Shown piece by piece: positions 15,670 to 27,018 of a DNA stretch of 36,342 bases (the first letter of the stretch is position 1; every line of letters starts with the position of its first letter). Origin of the DNA: Acidiferrobacterales bacterium (GTDB taxonomy: Bacteria; Pseudomonadota; Gammaproteobacteria; Acidiferrobacterales; Sulfurifustaceae); NCBI GenBank assembly GCA_919902925.1, contig CAKKRZ010000186.1, positions 1 to 36,342 of the forward strand. Direction: 5' to 3'. The translations under genes were made by a program, and so were the position numbers. Below the pieces are notes generated by a model that had not been told where the DNA came from, ran no database searches, and was given only the letters and a program-made list of their open reading frames with translations.

Positions 15670-16821
15670 ATGGGCAAAACCGTAATGGTATTGGGCGGCG
15701 GGATCGGCGGCGTGGTGGCGGCGAGCCGCCTGCGCAAACTGCTCGCGCGCGAACACCGCGTGGTGCTGGTGGAGCGCGAGGCCGATCATCTGTTTCAGCC
15801 GTCGCTGCTGTGGCTGATGCTCGGCTGGCGCACGCCGGATCAGATCCGGCGGCCGATCGCGCGGCTCGCGCGCCGCGGCATCGAGGTCGTGCGCGGCAAC
15901 GTCGAGCGCATCGATCCGGCGCGGCGCGCGGTGGTGGTCAACGGCAAAGAACAAACCGCGGATTATCTGGTCATCGCCATCGGCGCCGAACTCGCGCCGG
16001 AAACCATTCCCGGCCTCGTGCAGGCCGGACACAACCTCTACAGCCTGGCGGGCGCACAGGCCCTGAGTACCGCGCGCGCGAAATTCCGCCGTGGCCGCCT
16101 CGTTTTGCTGGTGAGCGCGATACCGTTCAAATGTCCGGCCGCACCCTACGAGGCGGCAATGCTGCTCGAAGACGATTGTCGTCGTCGCGGCGTGCGCGCC
16201 GACGTGACGGTCGATGTGTACACGCCCGAACCGGGTCCGATGGCGACCGCCGGGCCCGAGGTGTCGAAACAGCTGCGCCAGATGGTCGAAGCCAAAGGCA
16301 TCGGCTATCACCCGGAACACGCCGTGACGCAGGTCGATACCGACAAACGGCTCATCCACTTTGCCAATGGCACAACCGCCGGATTCGATTTCCTGGTGTA
16401 CGTGCCGCCGCATCGCGCGTCACAAGTAGTAAAGGATGCCGGCCTCACCGGTCCAAGCGGCTGGGTCGGCGTGGATCGCACGACCCTGGCGACGAATTTT
16501 CCGGGTGTATATGCCGTCGGCGATATCACCGGCATCCCGCTTGCGATCGGCAAGCCCTTGCCCAAGGCCGGCGTGCTTGCCCACGGTCAGGCCGAGGTCG
16601 TGGCGCGCAACATCGCCGCCGAGATCCGGGGCGAACGCGCCCGCGCGGCGTTCACCGGCCATGGCGCGTGCTTTATTGAAATTGGCGACGGCCGCGCCGG
16701 TTATGGCAGCGGCAACTTCTACGCCGAGCCGGCGCCGCGCATCGCGCTGCGGCCGCCGGGGCGATTGCTGCATCTCGGCAAGGTGATCTACGAAAAATTC
16801 TGGTTGGCAAGCAGATTCTGA
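15670..16821 (+). CDS. SQR/FCSD-like FAD-dependent sulfide oxidoreductase
   Basis: A 383-residue flavoprotein with N-terminal FAD motif MVLGGGIGGVVAASRLRKLL (residues 6-25) and the second flavin site NFPGVYAVGDIT (about 276-287). Two redox-type cysteines are seen, Cys155 in FKCPAAPYEAA and Cys334 in GHGACFIEIG, the positions of the active-site pair in sulfide:quinone oxidoreductases. The extra cysteine of the first domain (Cys128-type) is missing. SQR passes electrons from sulfide to quinone and forms polysulfide or persulfide. Here it sits between two DsrE-like genes, consistent with persulfide hand-off. The exact substrate remains inferred. Confidence 0.87.
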   Translation: MGKTVMVLGGGIGGVVAASRLRKLLAREHRVVLVEREADHLFQPSLLWLMLGWRTPDQIRRPIARLARRGIEVVRGNVERIDPARRAVVVNGKEQTADYLVIAIGAELAPETIPGLVQAGHNLYSLAGAQALSTARAKFRRGRLVLLVSAIPFKCPAAPYEAAMLLEDDCRRRGVRADVTVDVYTPEPGPMATAGPEVSKQLRQMVEAKGIGYHPEHAVTQVDTDKRLIHFANGTTAGFDFLVYVPPHRASQVVKDAGLTGPSGWVGVDRTTLATNFPGVYAVGDITGIPLAIGKPLPKAGVLAHGQAEVVARNIAAEIRGERARAAFTGHGACFIEIGDGRAGYGSGNFYAEPAPRIALRPPGRLLHLGKVIYEKFWLASRF

Positions 16822-16823
16822 GC

Positions 16824-17168
16824 ATGCCCAGGGCGCTCATCATTCTGCACGCGTCTCCCGACACACCCGATTGCCGCGCGTTGACCGCATTGCGGTTGGC
16901 GGGCGCCATGCTCGCCGAGGGCAAGGACGTGCGGCTGTTTCTGGTTGAGCACGGCGCGCAACTGGCCGATCCCAAGCTCGGCGCCGACAACCCGTGCCGC
17001 GCGCTGTTCTACGAGCTGCTCGACGTCGGGCTCAATGTGCAGGTGTGCGGCGGGACGATGAAAAAACTCGGCTGGGACCAGACCTATACCCTGCCCGGCA
17101 TCCACAGGAGTTCCATGAAGGGCCTGAGTTCATTCGTGTCCGAATCCGACGAGATCGTCACGTTCTGA
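16824..17168 (+). CDS. Second DsrE-like protein
   Basis: A 114-residue DsrE-fold protein only two bases after the SQR-like gene. It has the family opening RALIILHASPDTPDCRALTALRLAGAML, then VRLFLVEHGAQLAD and the C-terminal VQVCGGTMKKLGW. Cysteines at DCRA, NPCRA and VCGG are candidates for persulfide carriage, the last in the place of the conserved DsrE cysteine. It is the last gene of the plus-strand sulfur cluster; the next gene is convergent after 27 bp. Confidence 0.87.
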   Translation: MPRALIILHASPDTPDCRALTALRLAGAMLAEGKDVRLFLVEHGAQLADPKLGADNPCRALFYELLDVGLNVQVCGGTMKKLGWDQTYTLPGIHRSSMKGLSSFVSESDEIVTF

Positions 17169-17195
17169 TCCCGGCCGGTGGACGGCCCGGACCGG

Positions 17196-17726
17196 CTAAT
17201 GCCGCGACGGCTCGATGGTGGCGTCGAGATTGAGTTCGTCGCAGAAGGCGGTGAAGTCCTGGCGCAGCTGGCCGATCGGCTGGCTGGCGGGAATGCTGAC
17301 GGTCATGTTGAGCGTGAACATCGGCGTACCGGTATGGGCCGCCGGATAAGCCCAGGTGCTCATCTCCTCGATATTGATGTTGCGGCCGGCAAAAAATTCG
17401 GCGGTGTCGTGGACGATGCCGGGATGATCCATGGACACCACATCCACGACATAGGGCACCATGTTCGTGCCCGGCTGCCGCGCCTCTGTGGCCTTGCCGG
17501 TAATGGTCAGGGTGAGTTTCTGCTCCAGCTTCGGCAGCAGCGATTCGAGTTTGGCGACGGCGTTCCAGCTGCCCGACACCAGCATGATCAGGGCGAACTC
17601 GCCGCCCAGCACCGTCATGCGGCTGTCCTCGACGTTGCAGCCGGCGTCGAGAATCGACTTCGACAGTTCCCGGACGATGCCGGTGCGGTCACTGCCGAGC
17701 ACGGACAATACGAGGTGTTTCTTCAT
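17196..17726 (-). CDS. GcvR-like double ACT domain regulator
   Basis: A 176-residue protein with two ACT domains (about 1-85: KKHLVLSVLGSDRTGIVRELSKSILDAGCNVEDSRM; about 90-170: VVDVVSMDHPGIVHDTAEFFAGRNINIEEMSTWAYP). This arrangement and length match GcvR, which in Enterobacteria binds GcvA and represses the glycine cleavage system. No gcvA or gcvTHP is in the window, so the partner is unknown. Convergent to the DsrE gene and preceded by a 61-bp gap to the aldolase-like gene on the same strand. Confidence 0.85.
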   Translation of the reverse strand: MKKHLVLSVLGSDRTGIVRELSKSILDAGCNVEDSRMTVLGGEFALIMLVSGSWNAVAKLESLLPKLEQKLTLTITGKATEARQPGTNMVPYVVDVVSMDHPGIVHDTAEFFAGRNINIEEMSTWAYPAAHTGTPMFTLNMTVSIPASQPIGQLRQDFTAFCDELNLDATIEPSRH

Positions 17727-17787
17727 GGATGGGAAAATGGGACAAAAACCGGTTCAGGGACGTCCTTACTTATCACAGCGGCTAGGA

Positions 17788-18432
17788 TTACGACAGGGGA
17801 AGAGTTTTCGCGCGCTCCAGAATGGAAACCAGCGCACGACCGGCGACCTCGGCGCTATCTCCGAACGCCACCACTCCGTCTTCGTGTCCGGCCATGACAA
17901 ACAGGCCGCTGTGTAACCGGCCATCACGGTACAGCCGCGCCACGGCCTCGGCCATGGCCGGCGTGCCGTAGGCCGCGCCCGCCGGCGTGGTTGGCAGACC
18001 CAGCCGACCGGCGGCCCGCCAGATTTCCGGCGAGTGGACGTGCAACACGCAACCAATGCGCGCATCGAGTGCGTACAGCATGGCGTGGGTCAGCGATTCC
18101 GATGACGGCGCCACCGGCCCTTCGGCCTCCAGCCGGTTGGCGGCGACATCGGCCCGGGTCACAAGGCTGTAGTGCTCCGCCCCGAGCACCGGGAGATGAC
18201 CGGTTTGCGTGCCACTGACCAGAAACAGCCCGCGCGCACCGGCGTCGGCGGCCGGCGCTCGACAACTGACATTGCCGAATCCGATCCCGCCATAGCGTCC
18301 CGGATCCTGGCCGATCAGTCGCAACTGGTGCAACCGTGTTCGCCAGGCGTTGAGCGCATCGATCCAGGGCGTCGGCAGCGGCGCGCCCTGGTTAAAGCGA
18401 AGATCGAACTTGGTGACGCCTTCCTGTTCCAG
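17788..18432 (-). CDS. Class II aldolase/adducin-like protein, probable CTG start
   Basis: A 214-residue protein if started at 18432. The class II aldolase/adducin fold is seen in IGFGNVSCR, LFLVSGTQTGHLP, SSESLTHAMLYALDARIGCVLHVHSPEIW (metal-binding His pair HVH) and the later AGHEDGVVAFG (third His). These enzymes bind a divalent metal and cleave or epimerise sugar phosphates; the substrate here is unknown. The first ordinary start codon (TTG, 18333) would cut off about 33 well-formed codons (EQEGVTKFDLRFNQGAPLP and onward) that read as the usual N-terminus. A CTG at 18432 preceded by CGGAGA is therefore proposed. No ATG, GTG or TTG occurs between it and the upstream stop at 18463-18465. 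Confidence 0.75.
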   Translation of the reverse strand: MEQEGVTKFDLRFNQGAPLPTPWIDALNAWRTRLHQLRLIGQDPGRYGGIGFGNVSCRAPAADAGARGLFLVSGTQTGHLPVLGAEHYSLVTRADVAANRLEAEGPVAPSSESLTHAMLYALDARIGCVLHVHSPEIWRAAGRLGLPTTPAGAAYGTPAMAEAVARLYRDGRLHSGLFVMAGHEDGVVAFGDSAEVAGRALVSILERAKTLPLS

Positions 18433-18444
18433 TGTATTTCTCCG

Positions 18445-18464
18445 GATGTGAACTGGTTCACATC
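18445..18464. promoter_or_regulatory. CRP-like palindrome upstream of the aldolase gene
   Basis: GATGTGAAC-TG-GTTCACATC has 9-bp perfect arms and contains TGTGA-N6-TCACA (18447-18462), the CRP/Vfr consensus without mismatch. It adjoins the GGAG ribosome binding site of the aldolase-like gene, so binding could block that promoter or leader. The binding protein is not identified. Confidence 0.55.
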
Positions 18465-18599
18465 AGTCACAGCCTGACTACCACTAGCCTGAATCGTCGG
18501 TAACCTGAACCAGCGGTGACAACTACTGCGACTGATTGATAACCGCCGGTCGGACGACAGTAACCGCGTACACCCGCACGGGCAACCCGTTCCTGAAAC

Positions 18600-19487
18600 A
18601 TGACTATGTTAGTAATGGGGAACAAGAAAAACGACATGTGCAAATTGATGAACCCTATATATAGTCGGCGGCTCACCCGGCGCCTGCCAATCCTGCTCAC
18701 CGCCCTGCTGTTCGCCGGTTGTGCATCGACATCTCCGGAAAAACCACTTCCCTATCCCCCCGCGGTCCTGCCGGCGGCGAGCGCCCCGCCACTCGATCCC
18801 ATCGCACCCACGGTTGTCCGCCACGGTTCACGCAAGACAAAACTGATCGCGCTCACCTTCGACGCCTGCTCCACCCATGCGCCGAGCGGCTACGATCCGC
18901 GCATTGCGCGCATCCTGATCGAACAGCGCGTGCCGGCGACGCTGTTCCTCGGCGGCAAATGGATCCAGGAACACCCGGCGGAGGCGCGCGCGCTGGCGAC
19001 CAACCCGCTGTTCGAGCTCGGCAACCATACCTACCTGCATCCGCACCCGACCCGGGTCTCCCCCGAACGACTGCGTCAGGAGATCGACTGGACCCAGAAT
19101 GCGCTCTATCAGGTCAGTGGCCGGCAGGCGACCCTGTTCCGCGCGCCGTACGGCGAGATCGACTATCGCGTCGTCAAGATAGCCGCCGACGCCGGCCTCA
19201 CGACCGTGCAATTCGATCTCGCCTCGGGCGATCCGGACAAGCGCATCAACCGCCAGAAACTCGCCGATTATGTCTCCGGCACGGCGCGCAACGGCAGTAT
19301 CGTGGTCATGCACATCAACCACAACGGCAAACACACCGCCGCGGCGCTGCCGGAGATCATCCGTCGCCTGCGGGCGCGGGGATTTGAATTTGTCACCGTC
19401 AGTGAATTGATGGCGCGCGCGCAACCGCTCAAGCCGGACCCCGCCCAGGCCAAAATCAAACCGGCCCGGCCGATCGATAGCAACTGA
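18600..19487 (+). CDS. NodB-type polysaccharide deacetylase lipoprotein
   Basis: A 295-residue lipoprotein (or shorter: ATGs at 18636 and 18648 are alternatives, the last giving the most natural signal peptide). The lipobox LFAGC follows a hydrophobic core. The NodB domain has motif 1 as LIALTFDACST (Asp as base and metal ligand), motif 2 as NHTYLHPH (metal His pair), motif 3 as FRAPYGEIDYR, and VVMHINHNG near the end. TFDAC in place of TFDDG marks a known subgroup of the family. It would remove N-acetyl groups from envelope or extracellular glycans in the periplasm. The Lys/Pro-rich tail is low-complexity. Confidence 0.87.
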   Translation: MTMLVMGNKKNDMCKLMNPIYSRRLTRRLPILLTALLFAGCASTSPEKPLPYPPAVLPAASAPPLDPIAPTVVRHGSRKTKLIALTFDACSTHAPSGYDPRIARILIEQRVPATLFLGGKWIQEHPAEARALATNPLFELGNHTYLHPHPTRVSPERLRQEIDWTQNALYQVSGRQATLFRAPYGEIDYRVVKIAADAGLTTVQFDLASGDPDKRINRQKLADYVSGTARNGSIVVMHINHNGKHTAAALPEIIRRLRARGFEFVTVSELMARAQPLKPDPAQAKIKPARPIDSN

Positions 19488-19490
19488 TGG

Positions 19491-19509
19491 CGCGGGGCGT
19501 CCGCCCGCG
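19491..19509. terminator. GC-rich hairpin between convergent genes
   Basis: CGCGGGGCG and CGCCCGCG pair with one bulge, 4 bp after the deacetylase stop and 3 bp before the end of the chaperone gene on the other strand. There is no T run, so it is a tentative bidirectional terminator. Confidence 0.35.
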
Positions 19510-19511
19510 GG

Positions 19512-20249
19512 TCAGTGGCTGTGTGCGGCCTCGGCCTGTGGGCAGATAAAGGATTCTGCCTGCAGGGCATCGGGCGCGAGCGGTCCGGCAAAGGGTTGCG
19601 GCCGGACACGACGCTGGCGACACTCGTCATTGACCGCGGCGATTGCCAGGTCGGCCAGCTCTCGCCACGGCGAACCAGCACTGGCGTCATGCAGTGATGC
19701 GCCCAGCGGTTCGAGCCAGCGACCCAGGTGCTGTTCGAGGAAGCGCGCCACGGCATTGGCGGTGACATGCGATTCGCGGCGCCAGCCGCGCATCCGCGCC
19801 CAGGCCTCCTTGACCAGCAACAATCCGAGGAACTCCAGTTCGACGGAGAAATGATCGGGCAAATCGGGATTGGATGGCGAAAGACCGAAGCCGAAGGCCG
19901 CGTAAAAACCGTTCAGGTCCGCCAGTTCCACTTCGCGCCCGGCGAAGCGGCGCGCATCGCCAAAGGCCGTTTCGTGCAGGCGCACCGGACCGCCGGTGGC
20001 GAACAGACGCAGGTAATCCGCCGAAAGCGACTCCTCTTCCGCCTGCCGCCAGGCGCGCCGGGCGCGCGACAGATATCGCCTGATAGAGTCAGGGCCCTGC
20101 TCCAGCTCGATCGACAAGGCACTGAATCCTTCACGCACCTCGGCGACGTGGCCCGGTGAGGGCCAGGCGAAGGCGCGCGCCAGCAGACGATACAGCGCCG
20201 CCCGGGTGAGGAGTGTTTCAGCCTTGCTGTTTTCCCGTTTCATGGACAT
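19512..20249 (-). CDS. TorD/DMSO-reductase type II delta-like assembly chaperone
   Basis: A 245-residue mostly helical protein, the last gene of the molybdoenzyme operon. The TorD/NarJ-like pattern is seen: RAALYRLLARAFAWPS, YLRLFATGGPVRLHETAF, then DLPDHFSVELEFLGLLLVKEAW and WLEPLGASLHD. Such chaperones hold the catalytic subunit for cofactor insertion and Tat proofreading and do not join the final enzyme. The ATG at 20249 lies seven bases after the gamma stop; upstream codons in the same frame overlap gamma. The C-terminus is Cys- and His-containing (FICPQAEAAHSH). Confidence 0.85.
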   Translation of the reverse strand: MSMKRENSKAETLLTRAALYRLLARAFAWPSPGHVAEVREGFSALSIELEQGPDSIRRYLSRARRAWRQAEEESLSADYLRLFATGGPVRLHETAFGDARRFAGREVELADLNGFYAAFGFGLSPSNPDLPDHFSVELEFLGLLLVKEAWARMRGWRRESHVTANAVARFLEQHLGRWLEPLGASLHDASAGSPWRELADLAIAAVNDECRQRRVRPQPFAGPLAPDALQAESFICPQAEAAHSH

Positions 20250-20256
20250 TCGCGGT

Positions 20257-21102
20257 TCACTCGATCCTGAGCGGTATCCAGTTCGACCAGGCCTTGCGCG
20301 AACCGACCTCGCGCGCTTCGCCCTCCCACACCGCAAACGCGGCCACGGTCTCGCTGCCGGGTTTCAGGCGCGGATCGCTGTCACCACCGGCCGCCAGCGG
20401 ATAGGCGATCACCACCTGCCAGCGGCCGCGACTCCACGAACCGCGTCCTTCGGCGCGCTGCACGGGTTTCACCGTCATGGTGCCCCAACCCTCCGCCATC
20501 TGGTCGAGCACCGGGGTGCGGTTCGGATGCGAGATCGGATTGTCGAGGCCGATGGCGCCCAGGTAGGGGCGCACGTCGGTGGCACGCAACACCTGGTCCG
20601 GATAGACATCGGTGTGGGCGAACGGATAGAGGTCGCGCACCTTCGGCTCACCATGATCGAGGTCGCGCTGGAAGGCGGCGCGCCATTGCAGGATGGTGAC
20701 GCGTCCGCCCGGGTTGCCCATCATGGGTGACGGCGGGGCGTCTTTGCCGGGCTTCACCGGCAGCTCCACCGCCACCTGGTCGCCGAAATTATCGACCACA
20801 ATGCGGTCGCTGCGGGTGGGGTCGGGCCATTCGATGTGAAAGGCGATCCACTCCTGGTTGTGAACGGCGCGCACCGTGAGTTTTGACACCCCCACCTTGT
20901 TCACGCGCGGGGCGATGATACTTTGCGGCAACATCGCCACCGTGGTGACGGGGGCCGACCGCCACGCCGGCGCGTCGACCTGCAACAACTCTTGAAGACC
21001 CGCGCCCGTCTTCACGGCACGCAAGCCGTTCTGCGCGGGGGCCGCGGTGGCGATGCCGAGCGCGGCCAGGGCGAGGAGCGGCGCAAGACGGTGTCGGTTC
21101 AT
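20257..21102 (-). CDS. Type II DMSO-reductase-family gamma subunit, heme b protein
   Basis: A 281-residue protein with a Sec signal peptide (LAPLLALAALGIATAAPAQ), so periplasmic. It follows the ethylbenzene dehydrogenase gamma (EbdC/DdhC/SerC) pattern. The heme b ligands are probably Met128 in PMMGNPGGRVTILQWRA and Lys270 in SRKAWSNWIPL, matching the Met/Lys axial pair of EbdC. The protein has no membrane anchor, so electrons would go to or from a soluble periplasmic carrier (a c-type cytochrome). GAGGG lies before the ATG, and 12 bp separate it from the beta stop. Confidence 0.88.
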   Translation of the reverse strand: MNRHRLAPLLALAALGIATAAPAQNGLRAVKTGAGLQELLQVDAPAWRSAPVTTVAMLPQSIIAPRVNKVGVSKLTVRAVHNQEWIAFHIEWPDPTRSDRIVVDNFGDQVAVELPVKPGKDAPPSPMMGNPGGRVTILQWRAAFQRDLDHGEPKVRDLYPFAHTDVYPDQVLRATDVRPYLGAIGLDNPISHPNRTPVLDQMAEGWGTMTVKPVQRAEGRGSWSRGRWQVVIAYPLAAGGDSDPRLKPGSETVAAFAVWEGEAREVGSRKAWSNWIPLRIE

Positions 21103-21114
21103 GGCAATCCCTCC

Positions 21115-22242
21115 TCAGGTGATGTTGGTGCGGTAGGCCTCGTACTTGCCGTCATAGGCGGCGCGTACCTGGATCGGTTCGCGCAACGGCACCCGCACCA
21201 GCTCCCGGCCACCCTCGTCGTAGCCGATGGCACGATCTCCCTCGACCTTGTAGCGGTGGATGATCTGCGGCGTGGAGCCGAACAGCAACAGCGCGCCCAG
21301 CAGTTTCTTGTCATCGGCGGCCTTGCGATAGGCGGCGATCGCCTCCGGCACGCCGTGGCCGAACATCTGCACCAGGAACGCCGGCGGCACGTGCACCGGC
21401 GGCACGTAGTAGACGTTCGGTTCGAGTCCAAACTGCGGGTACAGGGGCTTGGCGATCTTCGCCCCGTGCACGATGTAATCGAGCGGATTGTCCTCGCGCG
21501 CCGTGGTGGGCGTGCCGATGTAACCCTGCAAGCGGATCTTGCCGATGCAGGTGATGGTGCACTGCGTCTGGCGCCCACTCTCGACCGCCGGGTAACAACC
21601 GATGCACTTTTCGGAAACGCGCGTCATCGGATTGAAGAAGGTCTTCTTGTACGGACAACCCTTCACGCATTCGCGATAGCCGCGGCAGCGCGCCTGGTCG
21701 AGCAGCACAATGCCGTCCTCCGGACGCTTGTAGATCGACTGGCGCGGACAGGAACCGAGACAGGCCGGATAGGTGCAGTGATTGCAGATGCGCGGCAGGT
21801 AATACATCCACTGCGTGTGCGGCCCGGTCAGATACGCCCCCTGCCCCATCAGGCCGGCGGAGTCGTCCTCGCCGACGTTGGGATGGGCGTAGTCGAGATC
21901 GTTGGGCAGAAAACCGAGCACCGGCTCGCCTTCGCGCGCCGCCTCGAACAGGGTTTTACCCTGGTAGGTCTTGCCACCGACCTCCTGCACGCCCAGCTCG
22001 TCCAGAATCTTCACGTCCCAGCCGAGCGGGTAATAGCCGTAGGGCTTGGTCTCGACGTTGTTCCAGAACATGTACTCCTGGCCGCGCCCGGGCGTCCACG
22101 TGGTCTTGCACGCCACCGTGCAGGTCTGGCAGGCGATGCACTTGTTGAGGTCCATCACCATGCCGAACTGTTTCTTCGGGCGCACGCCCTCGTAGGGGTA
22201 CTCCATGTCCCGTCCGATCTGCCAGTTGTAGACCTTTGCCAT
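21115..22242 (-). CDS. Type II DMSO-reductase-family beta subunit, four iron-sulfur clusters
   Basis: A 375-residue electron-transfer subunit starting [10 protein letters not shown]. Four Cys groups are visible: [11 protein letters not shown] (35-45), [13 protein letters not shown] (153-165), CRGYREC...C (186-196) and CIGC...C...C (213-232). In the third group Tyr189 replaces the second Cys, as Trp does in NarH, so one cluster is expected to be [3Fe-4S] and the others [4Fe-4S]. There is no signal peptide: it would be carried through the Tat system with the alpha subunit. The gap to alpha is 22 bp, so the two are co-transcribed. Confidence 0.92.
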   Translation of the reverse strand: MAKVYNWQIGRDMEYPYEGVRPKKQFGMVMDLNKCIACQTCTVACKTTWTPGRGQEYMFWNNVETKPYGYYPLGWDVKILDELGVQEVGGKTYQGKTLFEAAREGEPVLGFLPNDLDYAHPNVGEDDSAGLMGQGAYLTGPHTQWMYYLPRICNHCTYPACLGSCPRQSIYKRPEDGIVLLDQARCRGYRECVKGCPYKKTFFNPMTRVSEKCIGCYPAVESGRQTQCTITCIGKIRLQGYIGTPTTAREDNPLDYIVHGAKIAKPLYPQFGLEPNVYYVPPVHVPPAFLVQMFGHGVPEAIAAYRKAADDKKLLGALLLFGSTPQIIHRYKVEGDRAIGYDEGGRELVRVPLREPIQVRAAYDGKYEAYRTNIT

Positions 22243-22264
22243 CGATGCGTTCCTCGAAAAATCG

Positions 22265-25759
<3,495 letters not shown>

Positions 25760-25843
25760 GCACCTCTCCTTCTCCCGTTACTGTCAACCCGCCGATAACG
25801 AAAACGCTATGGCGGACTTTCGGGCATGAAGGTCTCAGCGGCT

Positions 25844-25857
25844 TTGACCGGGATCAA
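25844..25857. promoter_or_regulatory. FNR/DNR-type box 1
   Basis: TTGACCGGGATCAA matches TTGAT-N4-ATCAA with one mismatch. It lies 85 bp before the alpha subunit start (minus strand) and 42 bp from box 2, four helical turns. It would place the molybdoenzyme operon under oxygen or NO control. Confidence 0.6.
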
Positions 25858-25885
25858 GAATTCCGACAGAGAAATCCCGAAACGT

Positions 25886-25899
25886 TTGACCCTGGTCAA
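25886..25899. promoter_or_regulatory. FNR/DNR-type box 2
   Basis: TTGACCCTGGTCAA is perfectly symmetric (TTGAC-N4-GTCAA), one step from the FNR consensus on each side. It lies between the divergent alpha-subunit gene and heme A synthase gene (start 25987) and could serve either. Confidence 0.6.
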
Positions 25900-25986
25900 G
25901 CGACGGCGCCATTCCCTGGCCGCCGGCGCGGCTACTCCCGGTGCCGAAAGTCGCTTATCATCCGCGTCCGACCTGCGAACCTTTCC

Positions 25987-27012
25987 ATGTCCCCGGTCAA
26001 CGATTCCTCCCGCGCCATCGGCCTGTGGCTGTTGCTGTTATGCGCCATGATCTTCGTCATGGTGGTGGTCGGCGGTGTTACCCGACTGACACAGTCGGGT
26101 TTGTCGATCGCTGAATGGAAACCGGTAGTCGGTGCGGTTCCTCCACTGTCCGAAAAAGCCTGGCAGGAGGAATTCGCTATCTACCGGCGCACGCCGGAGT
26201 ACATGAAGATCAACACCGGCATGGATCTCGCCGGCTTTCAGCGCATCTACTATGTCGAGTGGTTCCACCGTCTGTGGGGACGGCTGATCTTCTTCGCCGC
26301 CCTGCTGCCGCTCGTATATTTTCTGGCCCGGCGACGCATCCCGACCGGCTTCGGCTGGGCGCTGGCCGCGGTGCCGGTGGGCGTGGCGCTGAACGGCGCG
26401 CTCGGCTGGTTCATGGTGGCCAGCGGGCTGGTCGATCTCCCGCGCGTCAGCCCCTACCGGCTCACCGCCCACCTCGGATTCGCCGCGCTGATTTACGGTT
26501 ATGTGCTATGGCTGGCGCTGCGTCTGCTGTGGCCACAGAGGAATATCCAGCAGGGTCCGCAACGGCTTGGCTGGGCGGTCGTGATCCTGACCTTCATCAC
26601 CCTGCTGGCCGGCGGCTTCGTGGCCGGCACCCGCGCCGGCCTTTCCTACAACACCTGGCCGCTCATGGGTGAAAGTTTCTTTCCGGTCGGGATGTGGGCG
26701 CAATCGCCGTGGTGGGTCAACCTGTTCGAGAACGTGGCCACGGTGCAGTTCAACCACCGGCTGCTGGCCTATGCCCTGACCGTCATGATCTGCCTGTGGT
26801 GGTGGCGGGCTGGCAAAACGATGATGAGCCCGCTGACCGCCCGGCTGCACCACCTGCTGCTGGCGACAATGGCTCTTCAGGTCGGGCTGGGCATCGGCAC
26901 ACTGTTGATGCACGTGCCGGTGGTGCTCGCGGCGGCGCACCAGGGAGGGGCGCTCCTCCTCTTCACGGTTGTCCTGGCCTTCGTGTACTCGCTTCAGCCG
27001 GCACGCCGCTGA
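25987..27012 (+). CDS. ctaA: Heme A synthase (COX15/CtaA)
   Basis: A 341-residue membrane protein with about eight helices that oxidises heme O to heme A for aa3-type cytochrome oxidase. Family hallmarks: VVVGGVTRLTQSGLSIAEWKP (residues about 20-40), EWFHRLWGR, AHLGFAALIYG, GTRAGLSYNTWPLMGE, QFNHRLLAY and AAHQGGALLLF, including the four heme-binding histidines. No cysteine pair is seen in the first extracytoplasmic loop, so it resembles the cysteine-free class. It diverges from the molybdoenzyme operon; the heme O synthase and oxidase genes are not in the window. A longer frame back to 25723 overlaps the operon region and is not used. Confidence 0.93.
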   Translation: MSPVNDSSRAIGLWLLLLCAMIFVMVVVGGVTRLTQSGLSIAEWKPVVGAVPPLSEKAWQEEFAIYRRTPEYMKINTGMDLAGFQRIYYVEWFHRLWGRLIFFAALLPLVYFLARRRIPTGFGWALAAVPVGVALNGALGWFMVASGLVDLPRVSPYRLTAHLGFAALIYGYVLWLALRLLWPQRNIQQGPQRLGWAVVILTFITLLAGGFVAGTRAGLSYNTWPLMGESFFPVGMWAQSPWWVNLFENVATVQFNHRLLAYALTVMICLWWWRAGKTMMSPLTARLHHLLLATMALQVGLGIGTLLMHVPVVLAAAHQGGALLLFTVVLAFVYSLQPARR

Positions 27013-27018
27013 ACCGGA

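Noticed and set aside
18790-18812. CTCGATCCCATCG in the deacetylase gene resembles part of the repeat family
   Set aside because: Only 13 bases match and neither hairpin is present; probably chance.
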